From Leifsonia shinshuensis (GTDB lineage: Bacteria > Actinomycetota > Actinomycetes > Actinomycetales > Microbacteriaceae), in the NCBI RefSeq assembly GCF_022606355.1, contig NZ_JAHHZQ010000002.1, forward strand, positions 1 through 64,000: 64,000 nucleotides of DNA, read 5' to 3'. Shown piece after piece: positions 17,078 to 25,897 of the stretch (position 1 is the stretch's first letter; every line of letters starts with the position of its first letter). Both the position numbers and the translations under genes were made by a program. Below the pieces are notes generated by a model. That model was not told where the DNA came from. It saw nothing but the letters and a program-made list of their open reading frames with translations, and did not search any database.

Positions 17078-18089
17078 CTTGGATCCTCCTTCCATTGATC
17101 TCCAACACTGCACCTGCGAACTTACACGTGGCCTCCGACACTCCGCCGTGGAGCGCGAGGATAGCCTCATAGTTGGCACTTGACAATGAATTCAACAGTC
17201 CGGCGAGTCGTGCTCTTCCCGCATCCGTGCAACTCTTCGAAGCTCGCGCTGCCAGGTCAACCAGCGAGGTCCTCAAGTCTCCATCGAAGCGGCGTGCCAG
17301 GCCCTTCGATGCGAACGACTCCAGCGCGACGGGGTCGGCGAGCCTCGTGGCCCTCGCAGTGTCCGTGAGTTGGAAGCCCAAGCTCGCCTCCATATCGTAC
17401 GCCGGCGCCAGCGCGTCAACTGGCCCTGCACTGGACCGCGCGCGGAGAACCGACCAGTTCTGCTCGTGACGGTCGCCATTGCCGATCAGGGCGTCAAGCA
17501 CCAAATATCCAACGAACACGTCATATGCGGTGCACGCCGCCCAGGACGGTGCCTGCGGTGGTGGTGCATACCCGTCCAGGGTTCGACGGATGTTTTCGAG
17601 CGAGTGCCCGATCGACGCCGACCGATCCCGTAGGGAGTCTCGGAGCTCCACGCCGATCTCGTCCAGCATCGCGAGCCGACCCGTGTCCATGTCGTATTCG
17701 GCTGGCCGCACATTTCGCGTGACGACGCCTTCGATCCCGTCGCGAACGGCGAGCCGCGCCTCGGCCGCTGGTACCTCCAGGTCGTTGGCTAAGGTCGAGG
17801 CGACGGCCTCAGCCCAGTCGCCTACTTGTCGATTGCCGTTGGTCTGTATAGTGGCCGGTTTGAATAGCCAATGTGTTTCAGGACGCGTGGATGATCCGCC
17901 TGGTTCCGACAGCCACACTTTCTCTGATGCACCGCGAGGTTCGACGCGTAGGAACTCCCACGTCGTCACGTCTACACGGTCTGGACTCACACTCCGAAGT
18001 CTAGGGATAGCCTTCGGGCCCAGGTGTAGGACACCCCTTGCCGAGCGACTCGCCGAGCGACCCGCCGAGCGACCGGCGGGCCGGCTCAT
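17061..18089 (-). CDS. HipA-like protein kinase
   Basis: A protein of about 342 residues with HipA/CtkA kinase landmarks: HWLFKPAT with the probable ATP lysine K77, the catalytic loop GNGDRHEQNW (203-212; D206, N211), and LAPAYDMEASLG with D232 as the metal-binding Asp. It therefore probably phosphorylates a protein or translation factor as a toxin-type kinase. The start is uncertain: ATG 18089 lacks a good SD, and its first 20 codons are an Arg/Ser-rich stretch from a 12-bp tandem repeat. GTG 17993 is an alternative. Partner genes are the HIRAN protein downstream and a divergent unknown gene. Confidence 0.75.
   Translation of the reverse strand: MSRPAGRSAGRSASRSARGVLHLGPKAIPRLRSVSPDRVDVTTWEFLRVEPRGASEKVWLSEPGGSSTRPETHWLFKPATIQTNGNRQVGDWAEAVASTLANDLEVPAAEARLAVRDGIEGVVTRNVRPAEYDMDTGRLAMLDEIGVELRDSLRDRSASIGHSLENIRRTLDGYAPPPQAPSWAACTAYDVFVGYLVLDALIGNGDRHEQNWSVLRARSSAGPVDALAPAYDMEASLGFQLTDTARATRLADPVALESFASKGLARRFDGDLRTSLVDLAARASKSCTDAGRARLAGLLNSLSSANYEAILALHGGVSEATCKFAGAVLEINGRRIQDAIRA
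18040..18075. repeat. 12-bp tandem repeat, three units
   Basis: GCCGAGCGACTC, GCCGAGCGACCC and GCCGAGCGACCG follow one another at 18040-18075. They encode Arg-Ser repeats if the kinase starts at 18089. If it starts later they lie in its leader region. Confidence 0.85.
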
Positions 18090-18143
18090 GCCCGTTCTTG
18101 GCGGCTGAGAGGGGTCGTGATTTCGCTCCCTAGAATCGGGCAT

Positions 18144-18995
18144 ATGGCAGACCACGAGGAACGGCATCTCAGTTCGCTCAAGTCCTTCGTCCTTCGCGCG
18201 CGTCGTATTCGAGCCCACTCGCTAGCTCGGGATGCAAAGCTGCTGATGGAACTGCAGAACCCGAGGCTGACCATTCATTTCACGCCGGAAACGGGCGATA
18301 TGAGAGTGATCGTGAAGGTGCCCCCAGAAGAACAGGTAGAAAGTGCCGCTGCTCGCGTACGGCCGCTCATACTCAACGGTGAGGACACTTACCACGCGAA
18401 GGTGATGAACGCGCTGCTCTACTTTGCGCAGAAGGCTGGACTCTCCGGCAGCGGTCTTGAGTCTTTACGGGAGATGAAGAGGCAGTGGGCGAAGACAAAT
18501 CCGAACGGGAAGAACCTGGGGTTCTACGAGGTGCGAGTCCAGACCAACGGCGAACCTGAGTCTCGTATCAGTGACAATGCCCTCGCCTTCTCGTGGATCT
18601 ATGGGGACGTCGTCCACGCGGACACTGCGAGACGCGACGAGGGGCGTGCATATGGCGTGGAGGAGCGTTATCGGGCAGCTATTCCCGTCGTCGCGCGATT
18701 GATGATGTTGGCGATGGTCACACTCACGATCACCGAGAGGTTAAGGACGGACGGCGTACTCCCCGATCTAGGGGACGCTTTCGACGAAGACGTTGTCATC
18801 ACCGCGACGGAGCTTGCGGTCGAGACGCAGGTTTATGTCGCCGAATACGACGAAGGCGGTAGGCCCCCAGAGCCGCCCGCGATGGATGAAGAGTTCGGTG
18901 ACGAGTGGAAGCCTTTCGCAGAGGCATTCAAAGATCAGATATCCACCACGACGCAGCCCGCGAGCGATCAGGCCGGGGATGATGCCCCTGGCTAG
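18144..18995 (+). CDS. Unknown protein divergent from the HipA-like kinase
   Basis: A 283-residue protein whose family I do not recognise. The ATG at 18144 is taken because MADHEERHLSSLKSFVLRARRIRAHSLA gives a plausible helical start; an upstream GTG at 18117 is possible. It looks soluble, with a beta-rich segment (LTIHFTPETGDMRVIVKVP), a basic middle (REMKRQWAKTNPNGK), one hydrophobic helix (AAIPVVARLMMLAMVTLTIT) and an acidic C-terminus. It shares a short divergent promoter region with the kinase, so it could be an antitoxin, effector or regulator of that cassette. Confidence 0.65.
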   Translation: MADHEERHLSSLKSFVLRARRIRAHSLARDAKLLMELQNPRLTIHFTPETGDMRVIVKVPPEEQVESAAARVRPLILNGEDTYHAKVMNALLYFAQKAGLSGSGLESLREMKRQWAKTNPNGKNLGFYEVRVQTNGEPESRISDNALAFSWIYGDVVHADTARRDEGRAYGVEERYRAAIPVVARLMMLAMVTLTITERLRTDGVLPDLGDAFDEDVVITATELAVETQVYVAEYDEGGRPPEPPAMDEEFGDEWKPFAEAFKDQISTTTQPASDQAGDDAPG

Positions 18996-19248
18996 GGACC
19001 GCTGGCACGTGTTGAGCGGTGTCATGCCGTCGGCCACGCCCACTGGCGTCGGGCTGCCTCCTCTGATGGCTTACCCACGGCCCATCTCAACGACAGTGTT
19101 TCGATGACGGCAGCGTCGCCCGGTTGTGGGGGCTCGAAAAGCGCCAGATCGCAGCAATGGCGCGGATCTGCCGGGCGAGCTGTGGGGCTTTTGTGGGGTT
19201 TTGGACCAGATGCGCCAACCCAAAATAGCCGCTGACCAGCATATTTAG
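18996..19248. other. Decayed integrase 3' end next to tRNA-Ser
   Basis: No intact gene. One frame at about 19180-19202 reads AVGLLWGF, similar to the tail of the integrase at 15906-15925 (SVVGFLWV), and lies 48 nt before the tRNA. It probably is the last piece of the integrase that inserted the inner element. Confidence 0.5.
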
Positions 19249-19340
19249 TGGCGGAGACGGAGGGATTTGAACCCTCGGTCCCCTTACGGGGACTCCACCT
19301 TAGCAGGGTGGTGCACTAGGCCTGACTATGCGACGTCTCC
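19249..19340 (-). tRNA. tRNA-Ser(GCT)
   Basis: On the minus strand GGAGACG (5' end at 19340) pairs with CGTCTCC, followed by discriminator G and an encoded CCA ending at 19249. The anticodon stem-loop is CCACC-CTGCTAA-GGTGG, giving anticodon GCT for AGC/AGU. A long variable arm (AGTCCCC...GGGGAC) is the class II hallmark of serine tRNA. The T-arm is GAGGGTTCAAATCCCTC. Its 3' end is the target of the tandem integrations lying to its left. Confidence 0.97.
19250..19275. repeat. Attachment site within the tRNA-Ser 3' end
   Basis: This 26-bp segment (acceptor and T-arm) is duplicated exactly at 15986-16011 and imperfectly at 11306-11329. It is therefore the chromosomal attachment site used by the integrated elements. 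Confidence 0.88.
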
Positions 19341-19410
19341 TGAGCGCCCGCGGGCGGACGCACGAGAGCCATCATAACGGACGTTGCGTGCCCGGCCGGA
19401 CACGGGGTTC

Positions 19411-20058
19411 TCAGGCTCCGACGCCCGGGCGGGGCAGGTCTCGGACGATCGATGCCGTCAGCTCGGCCACGAGGGTTCCGGTCACGATGAAGCTGACCCC
19501 CAGTACCGCGATCAGCACCCAGATCGGCACCAGGCCGCGGCGCGGGGCGACGTGGCGCACGATCACCGAGCGGCCGATCACGTAGACCGCGCTCGAGAGG
19601 AAGGACCACGCCCAGTGGAACGGGCGCTCCACACCGCGGCGGCCGAGCTCGCGGTAGTCGAGCCATGCGAACACGATCATCGCCGCGTAGAGGAGCCAGC
19701 CCACCAGCACGTCGATCAGGAAGGCCGGGCTGTAGATCTGCAGGAAGTCCTGGGGCGACGGGCGGGCGGAGGTCTCCATGGTCTGCATGAAGTGGGCGTA
19801 GCCGCTGAACGGGTTCGTCACCAGCAGCAACAGGATGCTCACCAACGGGAGCAGCACCACCAGCCAGATCCACACGGTGTACACGGGCGTCTCCTGCGCC
19901 AGCGGACGGCGTGCGGCGACACCGAACGCGGCGGGCGTGCCGGCCGGCGGCCCGCTGACCTGCGGCGTCCACTGCGTTCCGTCCCACCATCGCAGCGGCG
20001 CCTCCCGGTAGGGGTCGGCGTACCAGCCGGGTGCGGGCGGCGTGGTCTGGTCGGTCAT
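19411..20058 (-). CDS. DUF2510 domain membrane protein
   Basis: A 215-residue protein. Residues 8-35 carry the DUF2510 motif (PGWYADPYREAPLRWWDGTQWTP), common in actinobacterial membrane proteins. It is followed by about four hydrophobic helices (WIWLVVLLPLVSILLLLV, then FLIDVLVGWLLYAAMIVFAW and two more). It lies 31 nt downstream of pntB on the same strand, so co-transcription is likely. No enzymatic role is evident. Confidence 0.85.
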   Translation of the reverse strand: MTDQTTPPAPGWYADPYREAPLRWWDGTQWTPQVSGPPAGTPAAFGVAARRPLAQETPVYTVWIWLVVLLPLVSILLLLVTNPFSGYAHFMQTMETSARPSPQDFLQIYSPAFLIDVLVGWLLYAAMIVFAWLDYRELGRRGVERPFHWAWSFLSSAVYVIGRSVIVRHVAPRRGLVPIWVLIAVLGVSFIVTGTLVAELTASIVRDLPRPGVGA

Positions 20059-20089
20059 GCTGTCTCCATTGCGATCGAGGTCGTCACGT

Positions 20090-21481
20090 CTAGAAGTACC
20101 CCAGGATCTCGTCCACCGCCTGGCGCGCGTCGCCGAACAGCATTCGCGCGTTCTCCCGGTAGAACAGCGGGTTCGGCACGCCCGCATAGCCCGCGGCCAT
20201 CGACCGCTTGAACACGACGACCTGGCTGGCCTCCCACACGCGCAGCACCGGCATGCCCGCGATCGGGCTTCCGGGATCCTCCGCCGCTGCCGGGTTGACG
20301 GTGTCGTTCGCGCCGATGACGAGGACCACGTCGGTGTGCGGCAGGTCGTCGTTGATCTCGTCCATCTCCAGCACGATGTCGTAGGGCACGCGCGCCTCGG
20401 CGAGCAGCACGTTCATGTGGCCGGGGAGGCGGCCGGCAACGGGGTGGATGCCGAACCGCACCTCGACGCCGCTCTCGCGCAGCTTCTTCACGAGCTCGGC
20501 GACGGGATACTGCGCCTGCGCGACGGCCATTCCGTAGCCGGGGGTGATCACCACCGACGTCGCGTTCTTGAGCAGTTCCGCCGTCTGCTCGGCGGTGACC
20601 TCCTGGTACTCGCCCTGCTCCTCGGCACCCGAGGCCGTTGGCGCCTCGATACCGAAGCCGCCGGCGATCACCGAGAGGAACGACCGGTTCATCGCCTTGC
20701 ACATGATGTACGACAGGTAGGCGCCCGAGGAGCCGACGAGCGCGCCCGTGACGATCAGGAGATCGTTGTCGAGCAGGAACCCGGAGGCCGCTGCAGCCCA
20801 GCCGGAGTAGCTGTTGAGCATCGAGACGACGACGGGCATGTCGCCGCCGCCGATCGACGCCACCAGGTGCACGCCGAGTGCGAGGGCGACCAGCGTCACC
20901 ACCGCCAGCAGCCACAGCTCGGGGGTGACGACATACCAGGCGGCGAGCGCGACGAAGACGACCAGGGCGCCGACGTTGAGCACGTTCTTGCCGGGGAGGA
21001 CGAGCGGCTTCGACGAGATGCGCGCCGACAGCTTCAGGTAGGCGACGATCGAACCCGTGAAGGTCACCGCACCGATGAAGATGCCGATCACCACCTCCGC
21101 ACTGTGCACCCCGGCGAGCGCGCCCGGCAGGTGCGGGTGCGAGAGGTAGCCGTTCCAGCCGACGAGCACCGCCGCCAGCCCGACGAAGCTGTGCAGGAGG
21201 GCGATCAGCTGCGGCATCCCGGTCATCTGCACGACGCGCGCCCGCCACAGCCCGATGGTCGCGCCGATCAGCACGGCGACGGCCATCAGCACCAGGCCGG
21301 ACGGAGCGAGCGCGTTCTCGGCGGTGAGCCAGATCGTCGCGGCGAGCGCGATGACCATTCCGGCGATCCCGTAGAGCACGCCGCCCCGAGAGGTCTCGTG
21401 CCGCGACAGCCCGGCGAGACTGAGGATGAAGAGGACGGCGGCGACGAGGTACGCGGCATCCGCCACGGCGACCGCGGTCAC
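20090..21481 (-). CDS. pntB: NAD(P) transhydrogenase subunit beta
   Basis: A 463-residue protein: about eight or nine transmembrane helices (domain II) in the first 270 residues, then a NADP(H)-binding domain III. Domain III is marked by [39 protein letters not shown] and the late [14 protein letters not shown]. PntB couples proton entry to hydride transfer from NADH to NADP+. The GTG at 21481 overlaps the pntA TGA (GTGA), so the two subunits are translationally coupled and expected in a 1:1 complex. Confidence 0.95.
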   Translation of the reverse strand: MTAVAVADAAYLVAAVLFILSLAGLSRHETSRGGVLYGIAGMVIALAATIWLTAENALAPSGLVLMAVAVLIGATIGLWRARVVQMTGMPQLIALLHSFVGLAAVLVGWNGYLSHPHLPGALAGVHSAEVVIGIFIGAVTFTGSIVAYLKLSARISSKPLVLPGKNVLNVGALVVFVALAAWYVVTPELWLLAVVTLVALALGVHLVASIGGGDMPVVVSMLNSYSGWAAAASGFLLDNDLLIVTGALVGSSGAYLSYIMCKAMNRSFLSVIAGGFGIEAPTASGAEEQGEYQEVTAEQTAELLKNATSVVITPGYGMAVAQAQYPVAELVKKLRESGVEVRFGIHPVAGRLPGHMNVLLAEARVPYDIVLEMDEINDDLPHTDVVLVIGANDTVNPAAAEDPGSPIAGMPVLRVWEASQVVVFKRSMAAGYAGVPNPLFYRENARMLFGDARQAVDEILGYF

Positions 21482-23097
21482 CGGCCGGCCCCGCTCCGCC
21501 TGGCGCCGCCGCGACCGGCACCGCCCGACCCAGCCCCGCCCGGCCCTGCGTCGCTGCGCGAGAACATCGCGAGCATCCTCCGCGTCACCGCGAAGCCTCC
21601 GAAGATGTTGATGGAGGCCACCAGCACCGCGACGGCGGCGAGCACCTGCACGGCGAGGTCCGGCGTCGTGATCTGCACGATCGCGCCGACGACGATGATG
21701 CCCGAGATGGCGTTGGTCACGCTCATGAGCGGGGTGTGCAGGGCGTGGTGCACGTTGCCGATCACGTAGAAGCCGATCACGGTCGCGAGCACGAGCACGG
21801 TGAAGTGGCGCGGGATCGGATCGGGCGAGAACGCTGTGAGCAGGAACAGCGCGGCTAGGCCGATCGCGACCAGGACGGCCCGGCGCACGGGCGTCAGCCA
21901 CGGCTGCTTCGGCGCCGGTGCCGCCACGGGCGCAGGCGCGACGCGCGGGGGTGCGGCCGAGACCTGAACGGGAGGTGGCGGCCAGGTCGTCTCGCCGTCG
22001 CGCACCACGGTCACCGACCGCTGCACGACGTCGTCGAAGTCGAGCGTCAGCCGGCCGTCCTTATGCGGGGTCAGCAGCATCAGGAGGCTGACCAGGTTGT
22101 TCCCGTACAGCTGCGACGACTGCGTGGGCAGCCGCGACGGCAGGTCGGTGTAGCCGAGGATGATCACTCCGCCGTCGGTCACGACCCGCTCCCCCGCGAC
22201 CGATCCGGCGACGTTGCCGCCCTGCGCGGCGGCCATGTCGACGATGACCGAACCGGGCCGCATGCTCGCGACGTCCTCCGCCGTCAGCAGCTTGGGTGCG
22301 GGGCGGCCCGGGATGAGCGCGGTCGTGATGACGATGTCGACCTCCCGCGCCTGCTCGGAGTAGATCTCGGCGGCGCGGCGGTCGTAGTCCTCGCTGGTCT
22401 GCTTGGCGTACCCGTCGGCGGACTGCATGGCGCTGTTCTGATCGCCCGCGACCTCCACCGCCAGGTACTCACCGCCGATCGAGCGCACCTGGTCGGCGAC
22501 CTCCGGGCGCGGGTCGGTGGCGCGGACGATCGCACCCATGCTGGAGGCGGCGCCGATCGCGGCGAGGCCGGCCACCCCGGCGCCGGCGACGAGCACCTTC
22601 GCGGGCGGCACCTTGCCCGCTGCGGTGACCTGGCCGGTGAAGAAGCGGCCGAACTCGTGGGCGGCCTCCACGACCGCCCGATAGCCGGAGATGTTGGCCA
22701 TCGAGCTGAGGACGTCCATCGACTGCGCGCGCGAGATGCGGGGAACGGCGTCGAGCGCGAGCGCGGTGATCCCCCGCTGCGACAGGGCGGCGAGGAGGTC
22801 GGGGCGGAGCGCGGGACTCAGCGACGCGATCAGGGTCGCGCCGTCTGCGAGCAGCGCGATCTCGTCGTCGACGGGAGGCGCGACCTTGAGCACGATGTCG
22901 GCGGCCCACGCATTCTCACGCGGGACGATGCGGGCACCCGCCGCGGCGAACGCGTCATCCGTGAACGCGGCGTTCACGCCGGCCCCGCGCTCCACGACGA
23001 CGTCGTAGCCCAGGGAGACGAGCTTCTTCACGGAACTCGGGCTGGACGACACGCGGGCTTCACCCGGACGTTCAGCGACGATGCCGACTGTCGACAC
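21478..23097 (-). CDS. pntA: NAD(P) transhydrogenase subunit alpha
   Basis: A 539-residue protein combining NAD(H)-binding domain I ([13 protein letters not shown] at the start, [18 protein letters not shown] nucleotide fold near 170, and the YAKQTSEDY mobile-loop region) with the alpha part of membrane domain II (four helices). The two are joined by a Pro/Ala-rich linker. In many actinobacteria these are two genes; here they are fused. The GTG at 23097 has AGGGAGG upstream. The final 25 or so residues are an unusual Gly/Ala/Arg-rich tail. Confidence 0.94.
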   Translation of the reverse strand: MSTVGIVAERPGEARVSSSPSSVKKLVSLGYDVVVERGAGVNAAFTDDAFAAAGARIVPRENAWAADIVLKVAPPVDDEIALLADGATLIASLSPALRPDLLAALSQRGITALALDAVPRISRAQSMDVLSSMANISGYRAVVEAAHEFGRFFTGQVTAAGKVPPAKVLVAGAGVAGLAAIGAASSMGAIVRATDPRPEVADQVRSIGGEYLAVEVAGDQNSAMQSADGYAKQTSEDYDRRAAEIYSEQAREVDIVITTALIPGRPAPKLLTAEDVASMRPGSVIVDMAAAQGGNVAGSVAGERVVTDGGVIILGYTDLPSRLPTQSSQLYGNNLVSLLMLLTPHKDGRLTLDFDDVVQRSVTVVRDGETTWPPPPVQVSAAPPRVAPAPVAAPAPKQPWLTPVRRAVLVAIGLAALFLLTAFSPDPIPRHFTVLVLATVIGFYVIGNVHHALHTPLMSVTNAISGIIVVGAIVQITTPDLAVQVLAAVAVLVASINIFGGFAVTRRMLAMFSRSDAGPGGAGSGGAGRGGARRSGAGR

Positions 23098-23216
23098 CTG
23101 GCCTCCCTGCCTTTTGAAGTGGACCCTACCAGGCCGCCTCGGCGCGGACGAGGTTCGGCGTCGAGGTGCGGGCCGAGGTGTAGCCGCGGCACGCGCCGAG
23201 CCGTTACGGTGTCCGG

Positions 23217-24074
23217 ATGGAGGACACGACGATCGAGGTGTGGATCGCGCCCTCGGAGTACGGCTGCTGCGGGGTGCCTTTCGCCGTCGGCGACGAGATC
23301 GGCTTCACTCTCGTGCGGTTCGTGGACGCGGGCGGGGACCAGTACTGGGACGACCGGCACCCGACCGACGACGCCCCAGGCGTGGACGTCCACGGCCGCG
23401 TCGAAGCGATCGTGGCGGCCTACGAGCGGATGGTGCCAGTGGCCGGCACGCACCAGCTGACGAATGATCCGAACGACACGATCGAGCGGATCGTGGATGC
23501 CGTGCCGACAACATCCGAGCCGGACGGCTATGCCCAGACGATTTACCGGGTGACGTTCCGCGTCCCCATCGACGCGGAACTCCCTGCGCCGCGTCGACCG
23601 TTCCCGGAACCCGAACCGTATGTGCTTCCCCGACCCGAACGGACCATCCTCCTCACGCAACTCGTCGACGAGGTAGAGCAGCGCTTCGGCGACGCCGTGG
23701 TGATCCTCCGCGCCCGCGACGACACCGCCGTCACCCTCGCACCGGCGCGCGAAGACGCGGCGTCGGTGCGCTGGAACCTCTACTCAGACGAACTGGTCGT
23801 CGAGATCGAGCGAGCCGAATGGAGGCTGCCGTGGCCGGGCGACGCGCTGCCCGTCCTGCGTCAGCTCATCGACGCTGCGGCGACTGGAGGGTTCTCGGAG
23901 ACGGTCGAGAACGCTGAGTTCGTGTCGATCGCGCGTACACCGAACGGGATCCCGCTGACCGCGACGGCTGCCGCGCCCGTCTTCCCGGAGGGCGGTGGCC
24001 CCATCGTGATCACCGGCCCCGTCGCCGAACGCCTGACGCGTTTCCGTTCGGGCCGCCCGTTCCCACCCTGGTGA
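23217..24074 (+). CDS. Hypothetical protein, possibly DUF6578-like
   Basis: A 285-residue soluble protein. The N-terminal block VWIAPSEYGCCGVPFAVGDEIGFTL resembles small actinobacterial DUF6578-type proteins, which is a tentative match. The C-terminal half reads like a separate alpha/beta domain (LLTQLVDEVEQRFGDAVVILRARDDTAVTLAP...RWNLYSDELVVEIERAEWRLPW). No signal peptide or transmembrane helix. It stands alone between pntA (divergent) and the Dabb gene. Confidence 0.65.
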   Translation: MEDTTIEVWIAPSEYGCCGVPFAVGDEIGFTLVRFVDAGGDQYWDDRHPTDDAPGVDVHGRVEAIVAAYERMVPVAGTHQLTNDPNDTIERIVDAVPTTSEPDGYAQTIYRVTFRVPIDAELPAPRRPFPEPEPYVLPRPERTILLTQLVDEVEQRFGDAVVILRARDDTAVTLAPAREDAASVRWNLYSDELVVEIERAEWRLPWPGDALPVLRQLIDAAATGGFSETVENAEFVSIARTPNGIPLTATAAAPVFPEGGGPIVITGPVAERLTRFRSGRPFPPW

Positions 24075-24120
24075 GCAGCGCCGCCCAACACGAACAGCAC
24101 CTCCCGCCAGAATGGTGCAC

Positions 24121-24420
24121 ATGATCACGCACACCGTCACGTTCCGGCTCGCCCACGACCGCGGGTCGGCCGCCGAGCGCGACTTCCTCGACACCGCCCG
24201 CCACGAGCTGTCGGCGATCGACGGCGTGCGTGACTTCACGATCAACGACCAGGTGGGCGCGAAGAGCGACCTCACCCTGCAGTTCTCGATGGCGTTCGCC
24301 GACCAGACCGCCTACGACGCCTACAACGCCCATCCGGCGCACGTCGCCTTCGTGCGCGAGCGCTGGGTTCCGGAGGTCGTGGAGTTCCAGGAGTTCGACT
24401 ACGTGCGGCATGAGGGCTGA
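24121..24420 (+). CDS. Dabb family (stress-responsive alpha/beta barrel) protein
   Basis: A 99-residue protein with the Dabb pattern: MITHTVTFRLAHD at the start, a middle DFTINDQVGAKSDLTLQFSMAFADQTAYDAYNAHPAHVAFV, and the terminal VVEFQEFDYV. These small ferredoxin-like proteins dimerise. Some are stress-induced and some are enzymes, so the role here is open. ATG 24121 fits the family start better than ATG 24112. Confidence 0.85.
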   Translation: MITHTVTFRLAHDRGSAAERDFLDTARHELSAIDGVRDFTINDQVGAKSDLTLQFSMAFADQTAYDAYNAHPAHVAFVRERWVPEVVEFQEFDYVRHEG

Positions 24421-24435
24421 TCGACGGTCCCGCGG

Positions 24436-25032
24436 CTAGGTCGTCGCCACCGCCGCCTGGATCACCGAGGCGAACAGCGGACGCCAGCGGGGCGCAGCGA
24501 AGCCTGCCGTCCGGATCGCCGCGTCGGCCGTCTCACGGCTCGCGGCCGCGCCTCCCGGGCCGAACAGCCGCGTCGGCAGCGGCCCGGAGGTGAACACGTC
24601 CGCGAGCAGTAACCCGCCTCCCGCCGCCAGCACGCGGCGGCACTCGCGCAGTCCGGCATCGCGGTCCTCCCAGTGGCTGAAGGAGGTCGAGCTCACGACG
24701 AGGTCGAAGGCCCCCTCCTCGAAGGGCAGTCTCTCCGCGGATGCTTGCACGACCGCCAGCCGAGGGGACGAGGCGGCGCGCACCATCTCGGGCGCGGGAT
24801 CGACCCCGGTGAGCCGCGCGTCCGGGCGGAGCGCGCCGACGAAGCGCAGCAATGCGCCGCTGCCGCACCCCACGTCGAGGATGCGCGGCGCCGGCGTACC
24901 CGCCACCAGCGAGACGGCGAGCACCCCGACCCGCCGCGCGATCTCCCGGTGCAGGAGGCCGCGCGGCCCGCGCTCGTAGCCGCCGGCGCGACGGTCGTAC
25001 GCGACGACATCCCGCTCGCGATCGAAGGTCAT
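24436..25032 (-). CDS. Class I SAM-dependent methyltransferase
   Basis: A 198-residue methyltransferase of the UbiE/type-11 kind. Motif I is ILDVGCGSGA (51-60), an acidic ribose-binding residue follows (TGVDPAPEMV), and the later motifs are ASAERLPFEEGAFDLVVSS and RVLAAGGGLLLADVF. Substrate cannot be inferred. It is convergent with the Dabb gene and divergent from gntR-prpDB. Confidence 0.88.
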   Translation of the reverse strand: MTFDRERDVVAYDRRAGGYERGPRGLLHREIARRVGVLAVSLVAGTPAPRILDVGCGSGALLRFVGALRPDARLTGVDPAPEMVRAASSPRLAVVQASAERLPFEEGAFDLVVSSTSFSHWEDRDAGLRECRRVLAAGGGLLLADVFTSGPLPTRLFGPGGAAASRETADAAIRTAGFAAPRWRPLFASVIQAAVATT

Positions 25033-25060
25033 GGCGCGAGCCTACGTCGTGCGGCGCCCT

Positions 25061-25123
25061 TGGCGGCATTTGCCGCAAATCGTCTCTTGCAGGGGGCGTA
25101 TCGCCACGTTTGCCGCAAATCAG
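25061..25123. repeat. Two short TTTGCCGCAAAT repeats
   Basis: GGCGGCATTTGCCGCAAATC (25063-25082) and TCGCCACGTTTGCCGCAAATC (around 25101-25121) share the CGTTTGCCGCAAATC-like core. Both resemble the large palindrome at 42736-42793. They lie in the divergent region between the methyltransferase and gntR. Confidence 0.6.
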
Positions 25124-25142
25124 ATTCCCCGATCCGTGTGGT

Positions 25143-25217
25143 TGCGTATACATGAGGTGTCAGGGGGGTCGCGAAATCCCCGGAGATCCGCCTTGCGTGT
25201 ACCATCGTGTATACACG
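25143..25217. promoter_or_regulatory. GntR-type operator sites upstream of gntR-prpDB
   Basis: GTATACAT at 25146-25153 and the palindrome CGTGTATACACG at 25206-25217 share the TATACA core expected for FadR/FCD-type GntR proteins. The second immediately precedes and touches the GGAGGG ribosome-binding site of gntR, so autorepression is likely. Confidence 0.6.
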
Positions 25218-25228
25218 GAGGGCTCTGA

Positions 25229-25897
25229 ATGGAAGCGAAGGCGAGCGATCGCGCGTACGCCGCGCTGCGCGAGGACATCGTCGAGTGGCGGCTCGCGCCG
25301 GGCACGGTGCTGCAGGAGGTCGAGCAGTCCGAGCGACTGGGCGTCTCGCGCACGCCGGTTCGGGAGGCCCTGGCCCGTTTGACCGCGGACGGTCTCGTCG
25401 CCGCGCAGGGCGGTCGCGGGCTCGTCGTCACGGCCGTCTCCGTCGAGTCGGTCGAGCAGCTCTTCCAGCTCCGGCGAGCGCTGGAGCAGGAGGCCGCGCG
25501 GGCGGCGGCGAAGAACCGCGACCTCGCCGTCTTCCTCGACCTCCGCGACCGATTCCGCGCTGCCGCCGACCTGCTCGACGACGGCGACCCGACGCATGCC
25601 CGCTACTACGACCTGGTCGACCACCTCGACCGCGCCATCGACGACGCGGCCGCGAACCCCTACCTCGTCGCCGCGCTCCGCAACCTCCGGCCGCACCTCG
25701 CACGACTGCGGCGGGTGTCGCGCGACGACCCCGACCGTCTGCGGGCCGCCGCGCAGGAGCACCTGCTCATCGTGGAGGCGATCGCCGACGGCGACGCCGG
25801 CCTCGCCGCGTCCGCGACCCGCGTCCACCTCCACCGCAGCCTGCAGAACGTGCTGCTGTCGGCGGAACGACTCACTTCGACCAAGGAGACAGTATGA
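25229..25897 (+). CDS. GntR-family (FadR/FCD) regulator of the methylcitrate operon
   Basis: A 222-residue regulator: an N-terminal winged helix ([21 protein letters not shown], then [21 protein letters not shown]) and a helical FCD effector domain with metal-ligand-like residues (D and H in [16 protein letters not shown], later [13 protein letters not shown]). ATG 25229 has GGAGGG upstream. Its stop overlaps the prpD start (ATGA), placing it as first gene of the prp operon. It probably senses a propionate-pathway intermediate. Confidence 0.88.
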   Translation: MEAKASDRAYAALREDIVEWRLAPGTVLQEVEQSERLGVSRTPVREALARLTADGLVAAQGGRGLVVTAVSVESVEQLFQLRRALEQEAARAAAKNRDLAVFLDLRDRFRAAADLLDDGDPTHARYYDLVDHLDRAIDDAAANPYLVAALRNLRPHLARLRRVSRDDPDRLRAAAQEHLLIVEAIADGDAGLAASATRVHLHRSLQNVLLSAERLTSTKETV

